Shown in pieces: positions 44,338-53,212 of a DNA stretch of 55,972 nucleotides (its first letter is position 1; each line of letters opens with the position of its first letter). The notes beneath the pieces were generated by a model. The model ran no database searches. It had not been told where the DNA came from and saw only the letters and a list, made by a program, of their open reading frames with translations. The DNA is from Bacillota bacterium (lineage in GTDB: Bacteria; Sysuimicrobiota; Sysuimicrobiia; Sysuimicrobiales; Segetimicrobiaceae), in contig JAJPIA010000009.1 in NCBI GenBank assembly GCA_021324975.1, positions 1 through 55,972 of the forward strand, in the 5' to 3' direction. Position numbers and translations under genes: made by a program.

Positions 44338-45065
44338 CCGGCGCTCCCCGAGCGGCGGCGCGCGGTTACCCGGCGCGCTCGAAGGCGTCCAACCAGCCGG
44401 ACGTAGTTCGCGACCTCGCCGCGATCCAGCTTGCTCGTGCCGCCGGCGCGCTCCTCGAACCGGTACGGAATCTCCGCGATCCGCCGCGCGCGCCCGGCGG
44501 AGAGGATCTCAAGCAACAGCTTGTACCCGAGGCCCTCGAACTCCACCCCGTCGAACATCGCGCGCCGGCAGGCGAAGAAGCCCGACATCGGATCGCACAC
44601 CCGCACGCCGAGTACGGCGCGCGCCAGCCGGGTGGCGCCCCAACTCAAGATACGACGGGACACCGACCACCGCGCGATACTGCCGCCCCTGAGATACCGG
44701 GAGCCGATCGCCAGGTCCGCGCCATCCGCGACCGGCGCGAGGAGCGCCGGCACCATCTCCGGCGGATGCGACAGGTCGCTGTCCATCACAACAATCACAT
44801 CCCCCCGGCCACGCCGCACGCCGTCCAGCACGGCGGAGGCAAGCCCGGCCTTGCCGGGCCGGCTGACCACGACGACCGGGAGGACGCGCCCCAGTTCGGC
44901 GCCGACCGCCGCCGCGGCCGCCGCCGTCCCGTCCGGTGAGGAGTCGTCCACGACCACGGCCTCCACGTCCCAGCGGGGCGCCCCCACCGCCTGACCGAGA
45001 CGCCGGAGGAGGACGGGGATCGTTTCCCGCTCGTTGTACGTGGGGACAACGATGCTGACACGCAC
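44334..45065 (-). CDS. Polyprenol-phosphate mannose/sugar synthase (GT2)
   Basis: 243 aa family 2 glycosyltransferase of the DPM1 class. It shows VSIVVPTYNERETIPVLL, VVDDSSPDGTAAAA, and VVMDSDLSHPPEMVPAL (DxD-like catalytic Asp pair). Also present are GADLAIGSRYLRGGSIA and DPMSGFFACRR. No C-terminal membrane helices follow, as in soluble DPM1-type enzymes. It would load a sugar onto polyprenyl phosphate for the GT39-type transferase encoded directly upstream, whose stop codon it abuts. Confidence 0.88.
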   Translation of the reverse strand: MRVSIVVPTYNERETIPVLLRRLGQAVGAPRWDVEAVVVDDSSPDGTAAAAAAVGAELGRVLPVVVVSRPGKAGLASAVLDGVRRGRGDVIVVMDSDLSHPPEMVPALLAPVADGADLAIGSRYLRGGSIARWSVSRRILSWGATRLARAVLGVRVCDPMSGFFACRRAMFDGVEFEGLGYKLLLEILSAGRARRIAEIPYRFEERAGGTSKLDRGEVANYVRLVGRLRARRVTARRRSGSAG

Positions 45066-46694
45066 CTAGTTCGACCCTCCGCACGTGGCCCCGGCCGGCT
45101 TTTCCCGGACGACGAGGCCGTCGCGCACGCCGATGACGCTAAATCGTTCGGCGATGCGCGGCAGGCTCCCCGCCGCCTCCGCGGGAGTCGTCACCAGATA
45201 CGCCCGCCCCGGCGCGCACAGCTCGGCCCTGAGCGTCGCGACCTCGTTGACCCACGCCACGCGGTGGTCCGTGTAGTAGACGAGCGACGCCGGCGTGCCG
45301 ATGCGGTAGGCGATGATCCGGTCGCCCGGTTGCAGCCGGCGGCGGAGCTCGGCGGCGAGCGGCGGAATCGGTTTTTGCGCCTCCACCACCGGCAGCGTCA
45401 CCGTGTACAGCACCGCGATGAACACGGCCATGGTCGCGGGCATCGTGAGAAAGGCTCCAGTATACCGGCGGAGCCCGAACAGGACCGCGGTCAGCGCCGG
45501 GCCGACCACGAGCACGGCCAGCGCGGCGATCAGCGCGGGGCGCACCGCCTCGAGCGCCTCCGGATACCGGACGGTCACGAACGCCGCCACCGCGAGCCCG
45601 AGCAGCACGACGACCCCGATCTGCAGCAAAAAGGACGTCATGAGGGTGCGGCGGAGCCGGGCCGCTCCCTCGAAGAGAAACTCCTCCCACAGCCTCGCGA
45701 TCGCGATCGCGGCGAACGGAAAGATCGGGAACACGTCGTCCGGCAGCCGGCCGCCGCTGGCCACCGCCCCGGCAAACGCGATCGCGCACCACAGCAGGCA
45801 GAACAGGCTCCCGTCCTGCCAGAGCCGATTGTAATGGTACACGAGCGCGCCGGGGAAGAACGCGGCCCAGGGGACCGCGCCGAGGATGATCACCGGGACA
45901 TCGTAGAGCACGGCGCCGAGGCGGGTCTCGAGCGGGCGGACCCAGGATGCGCCAAAGGCGGCGGTCACGAACGCACCGCCGCTACGAGCGATCTGGACCG
46001 CGTACCAGGGACACGCGAGCGCGAGGTAGATCACCCCGCCCCAGAGCCACGGGATCTCGCGCCAGCGGCGCAGGGCCCGCCGGTACGCGAGGAACGGCAC
46101 GAGGACCGCGGCGAGCAGGAGCACGGTCACGGGGCCGCGTGTGAGCGTGGCCAGGCCGGCGAACAGGAAGCTGCGGAGATAGTCGCCGCGCGTCCGGTCA
46201 CGATAGCCGCGGTAGAAGGCGTGGACCGCGAGCAGCAAAAACGCCACCTCCGCGGCATCCAGCACCGCCAAGCGCGAGAGCAGCAGATATTCCAGCGTCG
46301 TGGCCAGCACGAGCCCGCTGAGGATCCCCGTGCGGGGGCCAAACCACTCCCAGCCGAGCACGCACGTCACGGCGACCCCGAGCATGCCGAACACCGCCGC
46401 CCACACGCGCATGGCCCACTCCGAGAACCCGAGGACCGCGCCCGCCCCCGCCTGGAGCCACATCCACAACGGCGGCGGTCCATACCATGGGCGGCCATCG
46501 ACGTGAAGCACCCACAGGTCGTGCGTCGCAAGGATCTCGCGGCTGGCCTGGGCGTACCGCGGTTCGTCGAGATCCCACAGGGTCCCGGCGCCGAGCCGGA
46601 AAAAGAAGAGCCCGCCGGAGAAGACGAGGACGAGTCCGAGCAGGAAGAGGTGCCGGCGCCGCACCGGCGGTGACGCGCTCTCGGCGGCCGTCAC
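45066..46694 (-). CDS. GT39/ArnT-like polyprenol-phosphate-dependent glycosyltransferase
   Basis: 542 aa integral membrane protein of the PMT/ArnT superfamily. Start is GTG at 46694, overlapping the lptF stop (GTGA). The first periplasmic loop has the catalytic Asp-Glu in TLWDLDEPRYAQASREIL, followed by GRPWYGPPPLWMWLQAG. About ten more helices and a C-terminal soluble part (GDRIIAYRIGTPASLVYYTD) follow. Enzymes of this class move a sugar from polyprenyl phosphate to lipid A or proteins. The following polyprenol-phosphate sugar synthase supports a donor pathway; location among lpt genes hints at lipid A modification (inference). Confidence 0.87.
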   Translation of the reverse strand: MTAAESASPPVRRRHLFLLGLVLVFSGGLFFFRLGAGTLWDLDEPRYAQASREILATHDLWVLHVDGRPWYGPPPLWMWLQAGAGAVLGFSEWAMRVWAAVFGMLGVAVTCVLGWEWFGPRTGILSGLVLATTLEYLLLSRLAVLDAAEVAFLLLAVHAFYRGYRDRTRGDYLRSFLFAGLATLTRGPVTVLLLAAVLVPFLAYRRALRRWREIPWLWGGVIYLALACPWYAVQIARSGGAFVTAAFGASWVRPLETRLGAVLYDVPVIILGAVPWAAFFPGALVYHYNRLWQDGSLFCLLWCAIAFAGAVASGGRLPDDVFPIFPFAAIAIARLWEEFLFEGAARLRRTLMTSFLLQIGVVVLLGLAVAAFVTVRYPEALEAVRPALIAALAVLVVGPALTAVLFGLRRYTGAFLTMPATMAVFIAVLYTVTLPVVEAQKPIPPLAAELRRRLQPGDRIIAYRIGTPASLVYYTDHRVAWVNEVATLRAELCAPGRAYLVTTPAEAAGSLPRIAERFSVIGVRDGLVVREKPAGATCGGSN

Positions 46695-47776
46695 CTCGCC
46701 GCCCGCGCCAGCAGGATCGTGCCGCCCGCCCCGATCAACGCGTCGGGGAGCCAGGCGGCGAGGATGGGAGACACGAGCCGCCCATCCGACGCGAGCTGGG
46801 ACGGGATCGCAACCACGTAGTACGCCATCAGCACGAGGATGCTCAGCCCGAGGCCCATGCTGGGGCCGGAGCGATGCGGACGCAGGCTGAGCGGGAGCGC
46901 GACGAGCGCAAACACGATGCAGCTCGCCGCCGTCGCGAACCGCGAATTGAGCTCGCCGACGAAGCTCCGGGCATCGGCGCCTTCGCGGTGCAGCACCGCC
47001 ACCTGCCGGAAGAGTTGGCGCAGGTTCATGTCCGACGGCTGCTCCTCTGGCACCGTAAACTCCTGCGGCGACCGCGGGACCGTCACCGCGAGCGTCTCGA
47101 ACACGGTGGTCACCACGCTGCCGTGCTGGAATGCGTAGACGTTGCCGCGGTGAAACGTCCACTCCACGCCGCGGCGATAGGTCGCGGTCTGCGCCTGGAT
47201 CACCTCGAGCGGCTGACCCGCATCGAGATACACCACGGTCACGCCCGCGAGCGTGCGCGACCGCGGGTCGTAGCGGTGCGCGCTGTACAACGCGTTGCCG
47301 CCGGTCGTCGGCGCCTGAAAGAACACGTTCTCCACGGGCCGCAGATCCGGACCGTGCGACATGACGTCGTTGAAGACGGTGCGGTACCGCGCGTCGCTCA
47401 GGCTGACGACGCCCTCGGAGAAGATCAAGGCGCCGACGGTCGCCACGGCGCCGGCGGCGATGATCGGCCCGGCCATCCGGTACAGGCTGATGCCCGAGAC
47501 GCGCAGCGCCGCGATCTCATTGTGGTCGTTGAGCCGGCCGATGCCCAGCACGGTCGCCAGCAGCACGCCCATCGGCACGCTGAAGGCGATGAAATACGGG
47601 ATCTTGTACGCCATCAACACCAGGGCCGTCTGCACGGCGACCCCCTGGCCGATCACGAGCCGCGCCAGGTAGAACAGGTGGTTCATCACGAGCAGCACGC
47701 TGAAGAGGCCAAGGCTGAACACAAAGGAGGAGCCCACCTCGGTCCACAGCAGGCGGTCCAGCAGGGTCGGCGTCAC
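46691..47776 (-). CDS. lptF: LPS export permease LptF/LptG family
   Basis: 361 aa YjgP/YjgQ-family permease: three N-terminal helices (FVFSLGLFSVLLVMNHLFYL; YKIPYFIAFSVPMGVLLATV), the family motif NDHNEIAALRVSGISLYRM, a beta-jellyroll periplasmic domain and three C-terminal helices. It forms the transmembrane part of the LptB2FG transporter that extracts LPS. Only one LptF/G gene is present in the cluster, so a partner must be elsewhere or it acts as a homodimer. GTG start overlaps the lptB stop by 4 bp. Confidence 0.88.
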   Translation of the reverse strand: MTPTLLDRLLWTEVGSSFVFSLGLFSVLLVMNHLFYLARLVIGQGVAVQTALVLMAYKIPYFIAFSVPMGVLLATVLGIGRLNDHNEIAALRVSGISLYRMAGPIIAAGAVATVGALIFSEGVVSLSDARYRTVFNDVMSHGPDLRPVENVFFQAPTTGGNALYSAHRYDPRSRTLAGVTVVYLDAGQPLEVIQAQTATYRRGVEWTFHRGNVYAFQHGSVVTTVFETLAVTVPRSPQEFTVPEEQPSDMNLRQLFRQVAVLHREGADARSFVGELNSRFATAASCIVFALVALPLSLRPHRSGPSMGLGLSILVLMAYYVVAIPSQLASDGRLVSPILAAWLPDALIGAGGTILLARAAR

Positions 47777-48528
47777 AGTCGGAACCCCTCCCCCAGGTAC
47801 AGCCGCCTCGCTTCCGGGCTTTCGAGGAGCTCCTCGGGCTGGCCGCCGAAGAGGATCCGGCCGCCGTGGATGATCTCCGCACGATCGGTGATGGCGAGCG
47901 TGTCGCGGACGTTGTGATCCGTGACGATCACGCCGAGGCCGCGCTCACGAAGGTAGCGGACGGTGTCCTGGAGCTCCTGCACCGACCGAGGGTCGATGCC
48001 CGTGAACGGCTCGTCGAGCAGCAGAAACGCGGGATCGAGCGCGAGCGCCCGCGCGATCTCGACGCGGCGGCGCTCCCCGCCGGAGAGCGTCCACGCAGGC
48101 TGCGCCGCGACGCGGGCGAGGCCGAACTCCGCGAGCAGGTCCGCCGCCTTGTCGCGGCGGACCTCCCGGGACAGCTGCGGGCGCTGCTCCAGCACGAGGA
48201 GCACATTTTCCTCCACGGTGAGCCGGCGGAACACGGACGGCTCCTGGGCCAGGTACCCGAGCCCCCGCCGGACGCGGATGTCGACCGGCTCCGCGCTGAC
48301 GTTGTGGCTCCCGATCCACACCTGGCCCGCGTCGGGCCGCACGAGCCCGACCATCATATAAAAGGTGGTCGTCTTGCCGGCGCCGTTCGGTCCGAGCAAC
48401 CCCACGATCTCCCGGGGCCGCACGGACACCGAGACACCGTCGACGACGGTCCGCTCCCCGTACCGCTTGCCGAGCCCCTCGGCGCGGAGCATCCCGCGCG
48501 AGCGCTCGAGCGGGATCACCCGGTTCAC
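47773..48528 (-). CDS. lptB: LPS export ABC transporter ATPase
   Basis: 251 aa. LptB signatures: GLLGPNGAGKTTTFYMMVGL (Walker A), GLGYLAQEPSVFRRLTVEEN, LSGGERRRVEIARAL, Walker B FLLLDEPFTGIDP, VIVTDHNVRDTL and the C-terminal ARRLYLGEGFRL. It powers LPS extraction with LptF/G. The N-terminal approximately 13 residues (before MLRAEGL) are extra; the GTG at 48528 overlaps the upstream stop by 4 bp. Confidence 0.94.
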   Translation of the reverse strand: MNRVIPLERSRGMLRAEGLGKRYGERTVVDGVSVSVRPREIVGLLGPNGAGKTTTFYMMVGLVRPDAGQVWIGSHNVSAEPVDIRVRRGLGYLAQEPSVFRRLTVEENVLLVLEQRPQLSREVRRDKAADLLAEFGLARVAAQPAWTLSGGERRRVEIARALALDPAFLLLDEPFTGIDPRSVQELQDTVRYLRERGLGVIVTDHNVRDTLAITDRAEIIHGGRILFGGQPEELLESPEARRLYLGEGFRL

Positions 48529-49598
48529 GGCGGCGTTCCCTGCTGGCCCTGTCTCGGGTAGGCGACGATCGTAAACTGCCCGTCCGCGGTCGCGAGGTGC
48601 TGCGCCATGTTGACCGTGATCGTGTCCGCGGTGACGACGTCGCGATCGCGCGTCACGCGCGCATGGCCCGACAGGACCGCCGTCTCGGTGCCGCCGGCGT
48701 AGGTCGCGCGATCGGCCGACCCGCGCATGTCCTGCGCCGCACGATCGAGCACGACGTGGCCCGTGGCCACGGCATCATGCGTGCCGAGATCGGCCGCTAT
48801 CCGATCCGCCTGCAGCCGGTCGCCGCCGCGGGTCGCCACCGCATCGCCCTCGACCGTGGCGTGCTGGGCGGCGCGGTCGTAGGTGACGCGGTCGCCACGG
48901 AGCTGCGAGTCCGCGCGGGTGGCCACGACATGCCCCGTCGCGACGACCACGCGCTGATCGGGACGGTCGGTCGCCTCGACCCGGTCCGCGCTCATCGAGG
49001 TCCAGACGCCCTCGTCGAGAAAGCGCGCTTCGACGTCGCCTTCGGCGACGAGATGACGCGACGCCAGTTCGGCCACGATGTGGTCCGCCGTCAACTGTCC
49101 CGTCGGGGCCGACACGGTCCCGCGCTCCGGCAGTTCGGCCCGCCGGGTGGCGGCGCGGTACATGATCACCGGCGCCGCCAATCGTTGGTCCCCGCGCGTG
49201 ACCACCACCTCGCGTCCGCGAAACGTGTACTCCTCGGCCGCCGCGTCGTAGTCGATCCGGCTCGCGCCCTGCACGTCGACCGGCACAGGGCCCGCGGGCG
49301 CGGCCGATGCCGCACCCGAGGCCGGGGCCTGAGGCGCGGGCTGCGCCCACGCGTACCCGCCGCGGGGCACCCACAGTAGTAACGCCAGCATCGCAAGCGC
49401 GGCGAGATATTCGCAGCAAGTCGCCGTACCTACGAAGGGGCGCGGGCGGCCTCGGACGGACGTCCTGGCCCACGCCGTAGGCTGCGACTCGGCATCCGTC
49501 CAGCCGGTGGAGCGACGGCCAGGCTGCCCGCGCCACTCACCCGGTCTGCGAACGGTCCCTCGAGCGGCGCCCGTGGCCGGCCGAGCGGACATCCTCAA
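48525..49598 (-). CDS. lptA: LptA/OstA-type LPS transport protein, long form
   Basis: 357 aa, about twice the length of E. coli LptA. An unusual Arg-rich approximately 60-residue N-terminus precedes a hydrophobic segment (YLAALAMLALLLWVPRGGYA) that acts as signal or anchor. Several OstA-like beta repeats follow: ASRIDYDAAAEEYTFRGR, ADHIVAELASRHLVAEGDV, GDRVTYDRAAQHATVEGDA, ADTITVNMAQHLATADGQ. These would form an extended jellyroll groove carrying LPS across the periplasm. The ATG overlaps the lptC stop by 4 bp; a later start nearer the hydrophobic segment is possible. The number of repeats makes it a candidate for a longer bridge. Confidence 0.82.
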   Translation of the reverse strand: MRMSARPATGAARGTVRRPGEWRGQPGRRSTGWTDAESQPTAWARTSVRGRPRPFVGTATCCEYLAALAMLALLLWVPRGGYAWAQPAPQAPASGAASAAPAGPVPVDVQGASRIDYDAAAEEYTFRGREVVVTRGDQRLAAPVIMYRAATRRAELPERGTVSAPTGQLTADHIVAELASRHLVAEGDVEARFLDEGVWTSMSADRVEATDRPDQRVVVATGHVVATRADSQLRGDRVTYDRAAQHATVEGDAVATRGGDRLQADRIAADLGTHDAVATGHVVLDRAAQDMRGSADRATYAGGTETAVLSGHARVTRDRDVVTADTITVNMAQHLATADGQFTIVAYPRQGQQGTPP

Positions 49599-50302
49599 CG
49601 TACCGTCATGTGCACATGGCCGAAGAACTGCGTCTGGCCCAGCTTCGTGTCCGAGATCATGCGATCCGCGTACATGATGACGCGCTCTTCCACCACGCGG
49701 ATGTTGCCGATGCCGGTCACGCGCTCCGTTCCGGGCGTGTAGTTCAACTGGTCCGCGTACAGCTGGCGGCCGTTCGCGCTCACGCCGTGGACGTCGCCGA
49801 CCATCTGCACGTCCTTCGTTCGCGTGTCATAGGCGCCCGTGTTGCCCGTCACCGTCATGGCCGAGCCGTCCGGATCGTAGAACACCGCGTGCACATTGCG
49901 GAGTTGCACGACCTGGCCGCCGTCGCGGAGCGCGACGTCGTCCGCGGTGATCTGCCAGCGCCGGTGGCCCGCCGCGTCCGTGTCCACAAGATGCCCCGCG
50001 CGGATCTCCCCTTGTGCGGCGCGCGGTCCGGCCGCGCTTCTGCCGGGGCCGCCGGGCGGCGGCGCTGTTGCCGTCTGCGACGTGCGCGGCTGATTCGAAT
50101 GCGCCGGGAGCGCCGAGGCGGGCGGCCGCGGTGCGGTCCCGGAAGGTACTCCGCCCCAGGGCATGAGGCTCCACGCCAGCCCGGCGAGCAGTAGCATGGG
50201 GACCGCCCACAGCACGGCGCGGCGCAACCGCGTCACCGTGAATCGCGGGGCGGGCCTCCGTACCTCGCGCAGCCGCCTATCGCTTCCGCTCTGAACGGAC
50301 AT
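49595..50302 (-). CDS. lptC: LPS export protein LptC-like
   Basis: 235 aa. One N-terminal transmembrane helix (AVLWAVPMLLLAGLAWSLMP) leads to a Pro/Ala linker and a periplasmic beta-jellyroll with ITADDVALRDGGQVVQLRNV, MTVTGNTGAYDTRTKDVQMV and LYADQLNYTPGTERVTGIG, the LptC pattern. It receives LPS from LptB2FG and passes it to LptA. The ATG at 50302 is assumed; a GTG at 50356 would add 18 residues. The 78 bp after lpxB holds two TATA-like hexamers (tataag, tataga), so an internal promoter is possible but lacks a clear -35. Confidence 0.82.
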   Translation of the reverse strand: MSVQSGSDRRLREVRRPAPRFTVTRLRRAVLWAVPMLLLAGLAWSLMPWGGVPSGTAPRPPASALPAHSNQPRTSQTATAPPPGGPGRSAAGPRAAQGEIRAGHLVDTDAAGHRRWQITADDVALRDGGQVVQLRNVHAVFYDPDGSAMTVTGNTGAYDTRTKDVQMVGDVHGVSANGRQLYADQLNYTPGTERVTGIGNIRVVEERVIMYADRMISDTKLGQTQFFGHVHMTVR

Positions 50303-50380
50303 GACCCGTCTATAGTGTCCCCTTATAGAGATCCGCCGAAGACGCACGCCGTCCACAACGCGGCGGCCTGATGACCCCGT

Positions 50381-51538
50381 CTATCGTATCGTGGGCGCCG
50401 CCTGCGTGTCCAGCAAACGGATGACCTCACCCGCGGCGCGCGCGAGCGCACCGCCGGGACCGAGGCGCTCGCGCACCTCTGCAAGGTCAGCGCGCTGGCG
50501 CCGTCCACCGTCGCGGAGGAGCCGCGACAACTCGTCGCGGATGTGCGGCCCGGTGACCTCGCGCTGCAACACCTCGGGGATCGCCCGGCGACCTAGCACG
50601 ATGTTAGGGATCGAGAAGCCGATCCGCTCCATCCCTGGCGCTAGGACGAACCGGCGCGCGATCCACTCCGTCGTCGCGGACACGCGATACACGATCACCA
50701 TCGGCGTGCCGAGGCATGCCGCCTCGAGCGGCGCCGTGCCGGACGCGACCACAACGGCGTCGGAGGCGGCCATCACGTCGAGCGCGCGGCCGACGACGAC
50801 GAGCACGTCGACCCCGGCCGCCTCCGCCGCGGCGGCCGCCGCCGGTCCAAGGTGCGGCGCGGCAAGCGGCAGCACGCACCGGATCGGCTGCGACCGAGCG
50901 AGATCTCGCACCCCGGCCAGCATGGCCGGCAGGAGGGCCCGCACCTCCTGGGCCCGGCTTCCCGGGAGGACGCCGATGAGGGGCGCGTCACGGATCCCCC
51001 ACTCGGCGCGCGACGCTTCTCGCGGCGCGGCCGCGGCCGCCTCGTCCACGGCCGGATGCCCCACGTACACGACGTCCGCGCCGGCGCGCCGGTACGCCTC
51101 GGCCTCGAACGGGAACACGGCCAGCAGGCGCACTGCCGCGCGCGCCATGCGCGACGCGGACGCGCCGCGGCGGCCGTATGTCTGCGGCGGGAAGAAGTAC
51201 GCAATCGGCAGGCGGCCCGAAAACCGGGCGACGAGCTCGCGGTTCATCCCGGGAAAGTCCACGAGCAGGAGCAGCTCGGGACGCAGCCGCTCGATCAGCC
51301 GAGCGACCCGCCAGAACCGCACTGCGAACACGGGGAGCCGCGCGTACGCCTCCGCGTACCCGATCACGCCCCAGCGCGTGCTGTCGATCAACACGTCCGC
51401 GCCGGCCGCCGCCATCGCCGGCCCGCCCACCGCTGAAACGTGAAGCTCCGGGCGGGCGCGCCGCAGCGCGGCGATCAACCCGCCGCCCTGATGATCGCCC
51501 GACACCTCCCCCGCGACGGCAACGATCCGGGCCGGCAC
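50381..51538 (-). CDS. lpxB: Lipid-A-disaccharide synthase
   Basis: 385 aa GT19 enzyme joining lipid X to UDP-diacyl-GlcN. It shows VAGEVSGDHQGGGLI, VGGPAMAAAG, STRWGVIGYAEAYAR, LLLVDFPGMNRELVARF, YFFPPQTYGRRGASAS, VYVGHPAVDE, GVLPGSRAQEVRALLPAM and SGTAPLEAACLGTPMVIVYR. Length is typical. The product of LpxI encoded 4 bp upstream is its acceptor substrate. Confidence 0.95.
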   Translation of the reverse strand: MPARIVAVAGEVSGDHQGGGLIAALRRARPELHVSAVGGPAMAAAGADVLIDSTRWGVIGYAEAYARLPVFAVRFWRVARLIERLRPELLLLVDFPGMNRELVARFSGRLPIAYFFPPQTYGRRGASASRMARAAVRLLAVFPFEAEAYRRAGADVVYVGHPAVDEAAAAAPREASRAEWGIRDAPLIGVLPGSRAQEVRALLPAMLAGVRDLARSQPIRCVLPLAAPHLGPAAAAAAEAAGVDVLVVVGRALDVMAASDAVVVASGTAPLEAACLGTPMVIVYRVSATTEWIARRFVLAPGMERIGFSIPNIVLGRRAIPEVLQREVTGPHIRDELSRLLRDGGRRQRADLAEVRERLGPGGALARAAGEVIRLLDTQAAPTIR

Positions 51539-51542
51539 GAAG

Positions 51543-52397
51543 TCAGGACGGCGGCGGGGTCGGCCCGTCCGGCGCGATCGCTACCACGGCGATCCCGGCC
51601 GCGTCCGCCGCCGCTACGAGCCGCTCCCGGTCGAGCACGATGGTGCGGCCGGCCTCGATCGCCAGCGCCGCGGCCCGGGCGGCGCTGAGCGCCGCCATCG
51701 TCTGCGGGCCCACGACGGGCAAATCGTACCGGGCGTCCTGAGCGGGACGGCTCACCTTGACGACGACCGCGCCGGGCGCGAGCGCGCCCGCGCGCCGGAT
51801 CATCTCGTCCGTGCCCTCGGCCGCTTCGACGGCCACGACGATGCCGCGCCGCACCGCCACGGATTGCCCGACGTCCAGCGCGGCGACGCCCCGGGCGATC
51901 CGCAGCCCCAGCACCGCGTCCCTGGTCTCCTCCGGCGCCGGCGCGCGCCGCGTCAGCACGCCCGCGCCCGGCAGCAGATGTCCGACGTAGCGCGCCTGGC
52001 TGGCCACCTCGAATCCCGCCTCCTCGAGCACGCTCACGAACACGCCGAGCAGGCTGGCGTCGCCCCAGTCGGGCGGCCGGCGGACGGCACGGACGGCCTC
52101 GGCATCCGGCCGCGCGTCCCGCATCGCGGCGAGCTTGTCGACCTTGCCCGCGAGCAGCACCTCGCGCACGCCGTGGCGGCGCAACGCGTCGATGAGACCG
52201 GCGAGCGCACCGAGCGGGATCGCGTAGTGCGCGTCCGCGAGATCCCGCAACGCGGGATCGGCCGCCAGGACGTCGACGCAGACCACGCGCCGGCCGAGCC
52301 GGCGGGCCCCGCGCGCAATCTCCACCGGCAGCGAGCCGGCCGCGGCGATCAACCCGACCGGCGCGGCCTCCTCCGCCGCCCCGCGCCCCGCGCTCAT
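51543..52397 (-). CDS. lpxI: UDP-2,3-diacylglucosamine pyrophosphatase LpxI
   Basis: 284 aa member of the LpxI family (formerly DUF1009), which hydrolyses UDP-diacyl-GlcN to lipid X and replaces LpxH in many bacteria. It shows GLIAAAGSLPVEIARGARRL, VREVLLAGKVDKLAAMRD, GDASLLGVFVSVLEEAGFEV, AALDVGQSVAVRRGIVVAVE, AEGTDEMIRRAGAL and DLPVVGPQTM. The ATG at 52397 overlaps the lpxA stop by 4 bp. Sitting between lpxA and lpxB is the classic LpxI context. Confidence 0.93.
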   Translation of the reverse strand: MSAGRGAAEEAAPVGLIAAAGSLPVEIARGARRLGRRVVCVDVLAADPALRDLADAHYAIPLGALAGLIDALRRHGVREVLLAGKVDKLAAMRDARPDAEAVRAVRRPPDWGDASLLGVFVSVLEEAGFEVASQARYVGHLLPGAGVLTRRAPAPEETRDAVLGLRIARGVAALDVGQSVAVRRGIVVAVEAAEGTDEMIRRAGALAPGAVVVKVSRPAQDARYDLPVVGPQTMAALSAARAAALAIEAGRTIVLDRERLVAAADAAGIAVVAIAPDGPTPPPS

Positions 52398-53212
52398 CGC
52401 GGGAACCCCACGCCCCGCGCGCGGCCCGCCCGGATGAACTCCAAGAGATGCGCGGTCTCGGCGCACGGCTCGATCTCGGCTTCGATCCGCGCGACCGCCC
52501 GCGCGACGTCGAGCCCCGAGCGCACGAGGAGGCGGTGCGCGCGCCGGAGCTTTTCCTGCGCCGCCCGCGGCACGCCGGCGCGCTGGAGCCCGACGCGGTT
52601 GATCGCCACGGTCCGCGGTGGATTGCCGTTGACCAGCATGTACGGCAACACGTCCTGGACGACGCGGCTCAATCCGCCCACCATGGCGAGGGTCCCGATG
52701 TGCACAAACTGGATCACGCCGACCATGCCGCCCAGCACCGCGCGATCACCGACCACGACGTGCCCGGCCAGCTGGCAGCCATTGGTGATGAGGACGTGGC
52801 GGCCGATGCGGCAGTTGTGACCGGCGTGCGCGTAGGCCAGAATCTCGGTGTCGTCGCCCACCACGGTCTCGCCGCCGTCGCCGGTGGCGCGGCTCAAGGA
52901 CACATACTCGCGAATCGTCACGCGGTCGCCGATCCTGAGGACGGTCGGCTCCCCGGAGAAGTGGCGGTCCTGAGGCGGGCCGCCGAGGACGGCGTGCGCG
53001 AAGATCCGGCACTCGCGTCCGATCTCCGTGTACGGCTCGATCACGACGTGCGGGCCGATCCACGTGCCCTCGCCGATGCGCGCCCGCGGCGCGATCACGG
53101 CATATGGGCCCACGCGGACGCCGGTGCCGAGGTCCGCGGCCGGATCGACGACCGCGGTGGGATGGATCTCGACGTCGCGCGTCCCGGACGACGCCGGTTC
53201 AGCGGCGCTCAC
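52394..53212 (-). CDS. lpxA: UDP-N-acetylglucosamine acyltransferase
   Basis: 272 aa left-handed beta-helix acyltransferase, first step of lipid A synthesis. Hexapeptide repeats run from IHPTAVVDPAADLGTGVRVG. The catalytic His lies in AYAHAGHNCRIG, and GGPPQDRHFSGEPTVLRIGD and the ITNGCQLAGHVVVGDRAVLG block are LpxA-specific. The C-terminal helical domain is RVGLQRAGVPRAAQEKLRRA and onward. I use the GTG at 53212, where TGAGG lies 6 nt upstream; a GTG at 53224 is possible. Overlaps the fabZ end by 14 bp. Confidence 0.95.
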   Translation of the reverse strand: MSAAEPASSGTRDVEIHPTAVVDPAADLGTGVRVGPYAVIAPRARIGEGTWIGPHVVIEPYTEIGRECRIFAHAVLGGPPQDRHFSGEPTVLRIGDRVTIREYVSLSRATGDGGETVVGDDTEILAYAHAGHNCRIGRHVLITNGCQLAGHVVVGDRAVLGGMVGVIQFVHIGTLAMVGGLSRVVQDVLPYMLVNGNPPRTVAINRVGLQRAGVPRAAQEKLRRAHRLLVRSGLDVARAVARIEAEIEPCAETAHLLEFIRAGRARGVGFPR

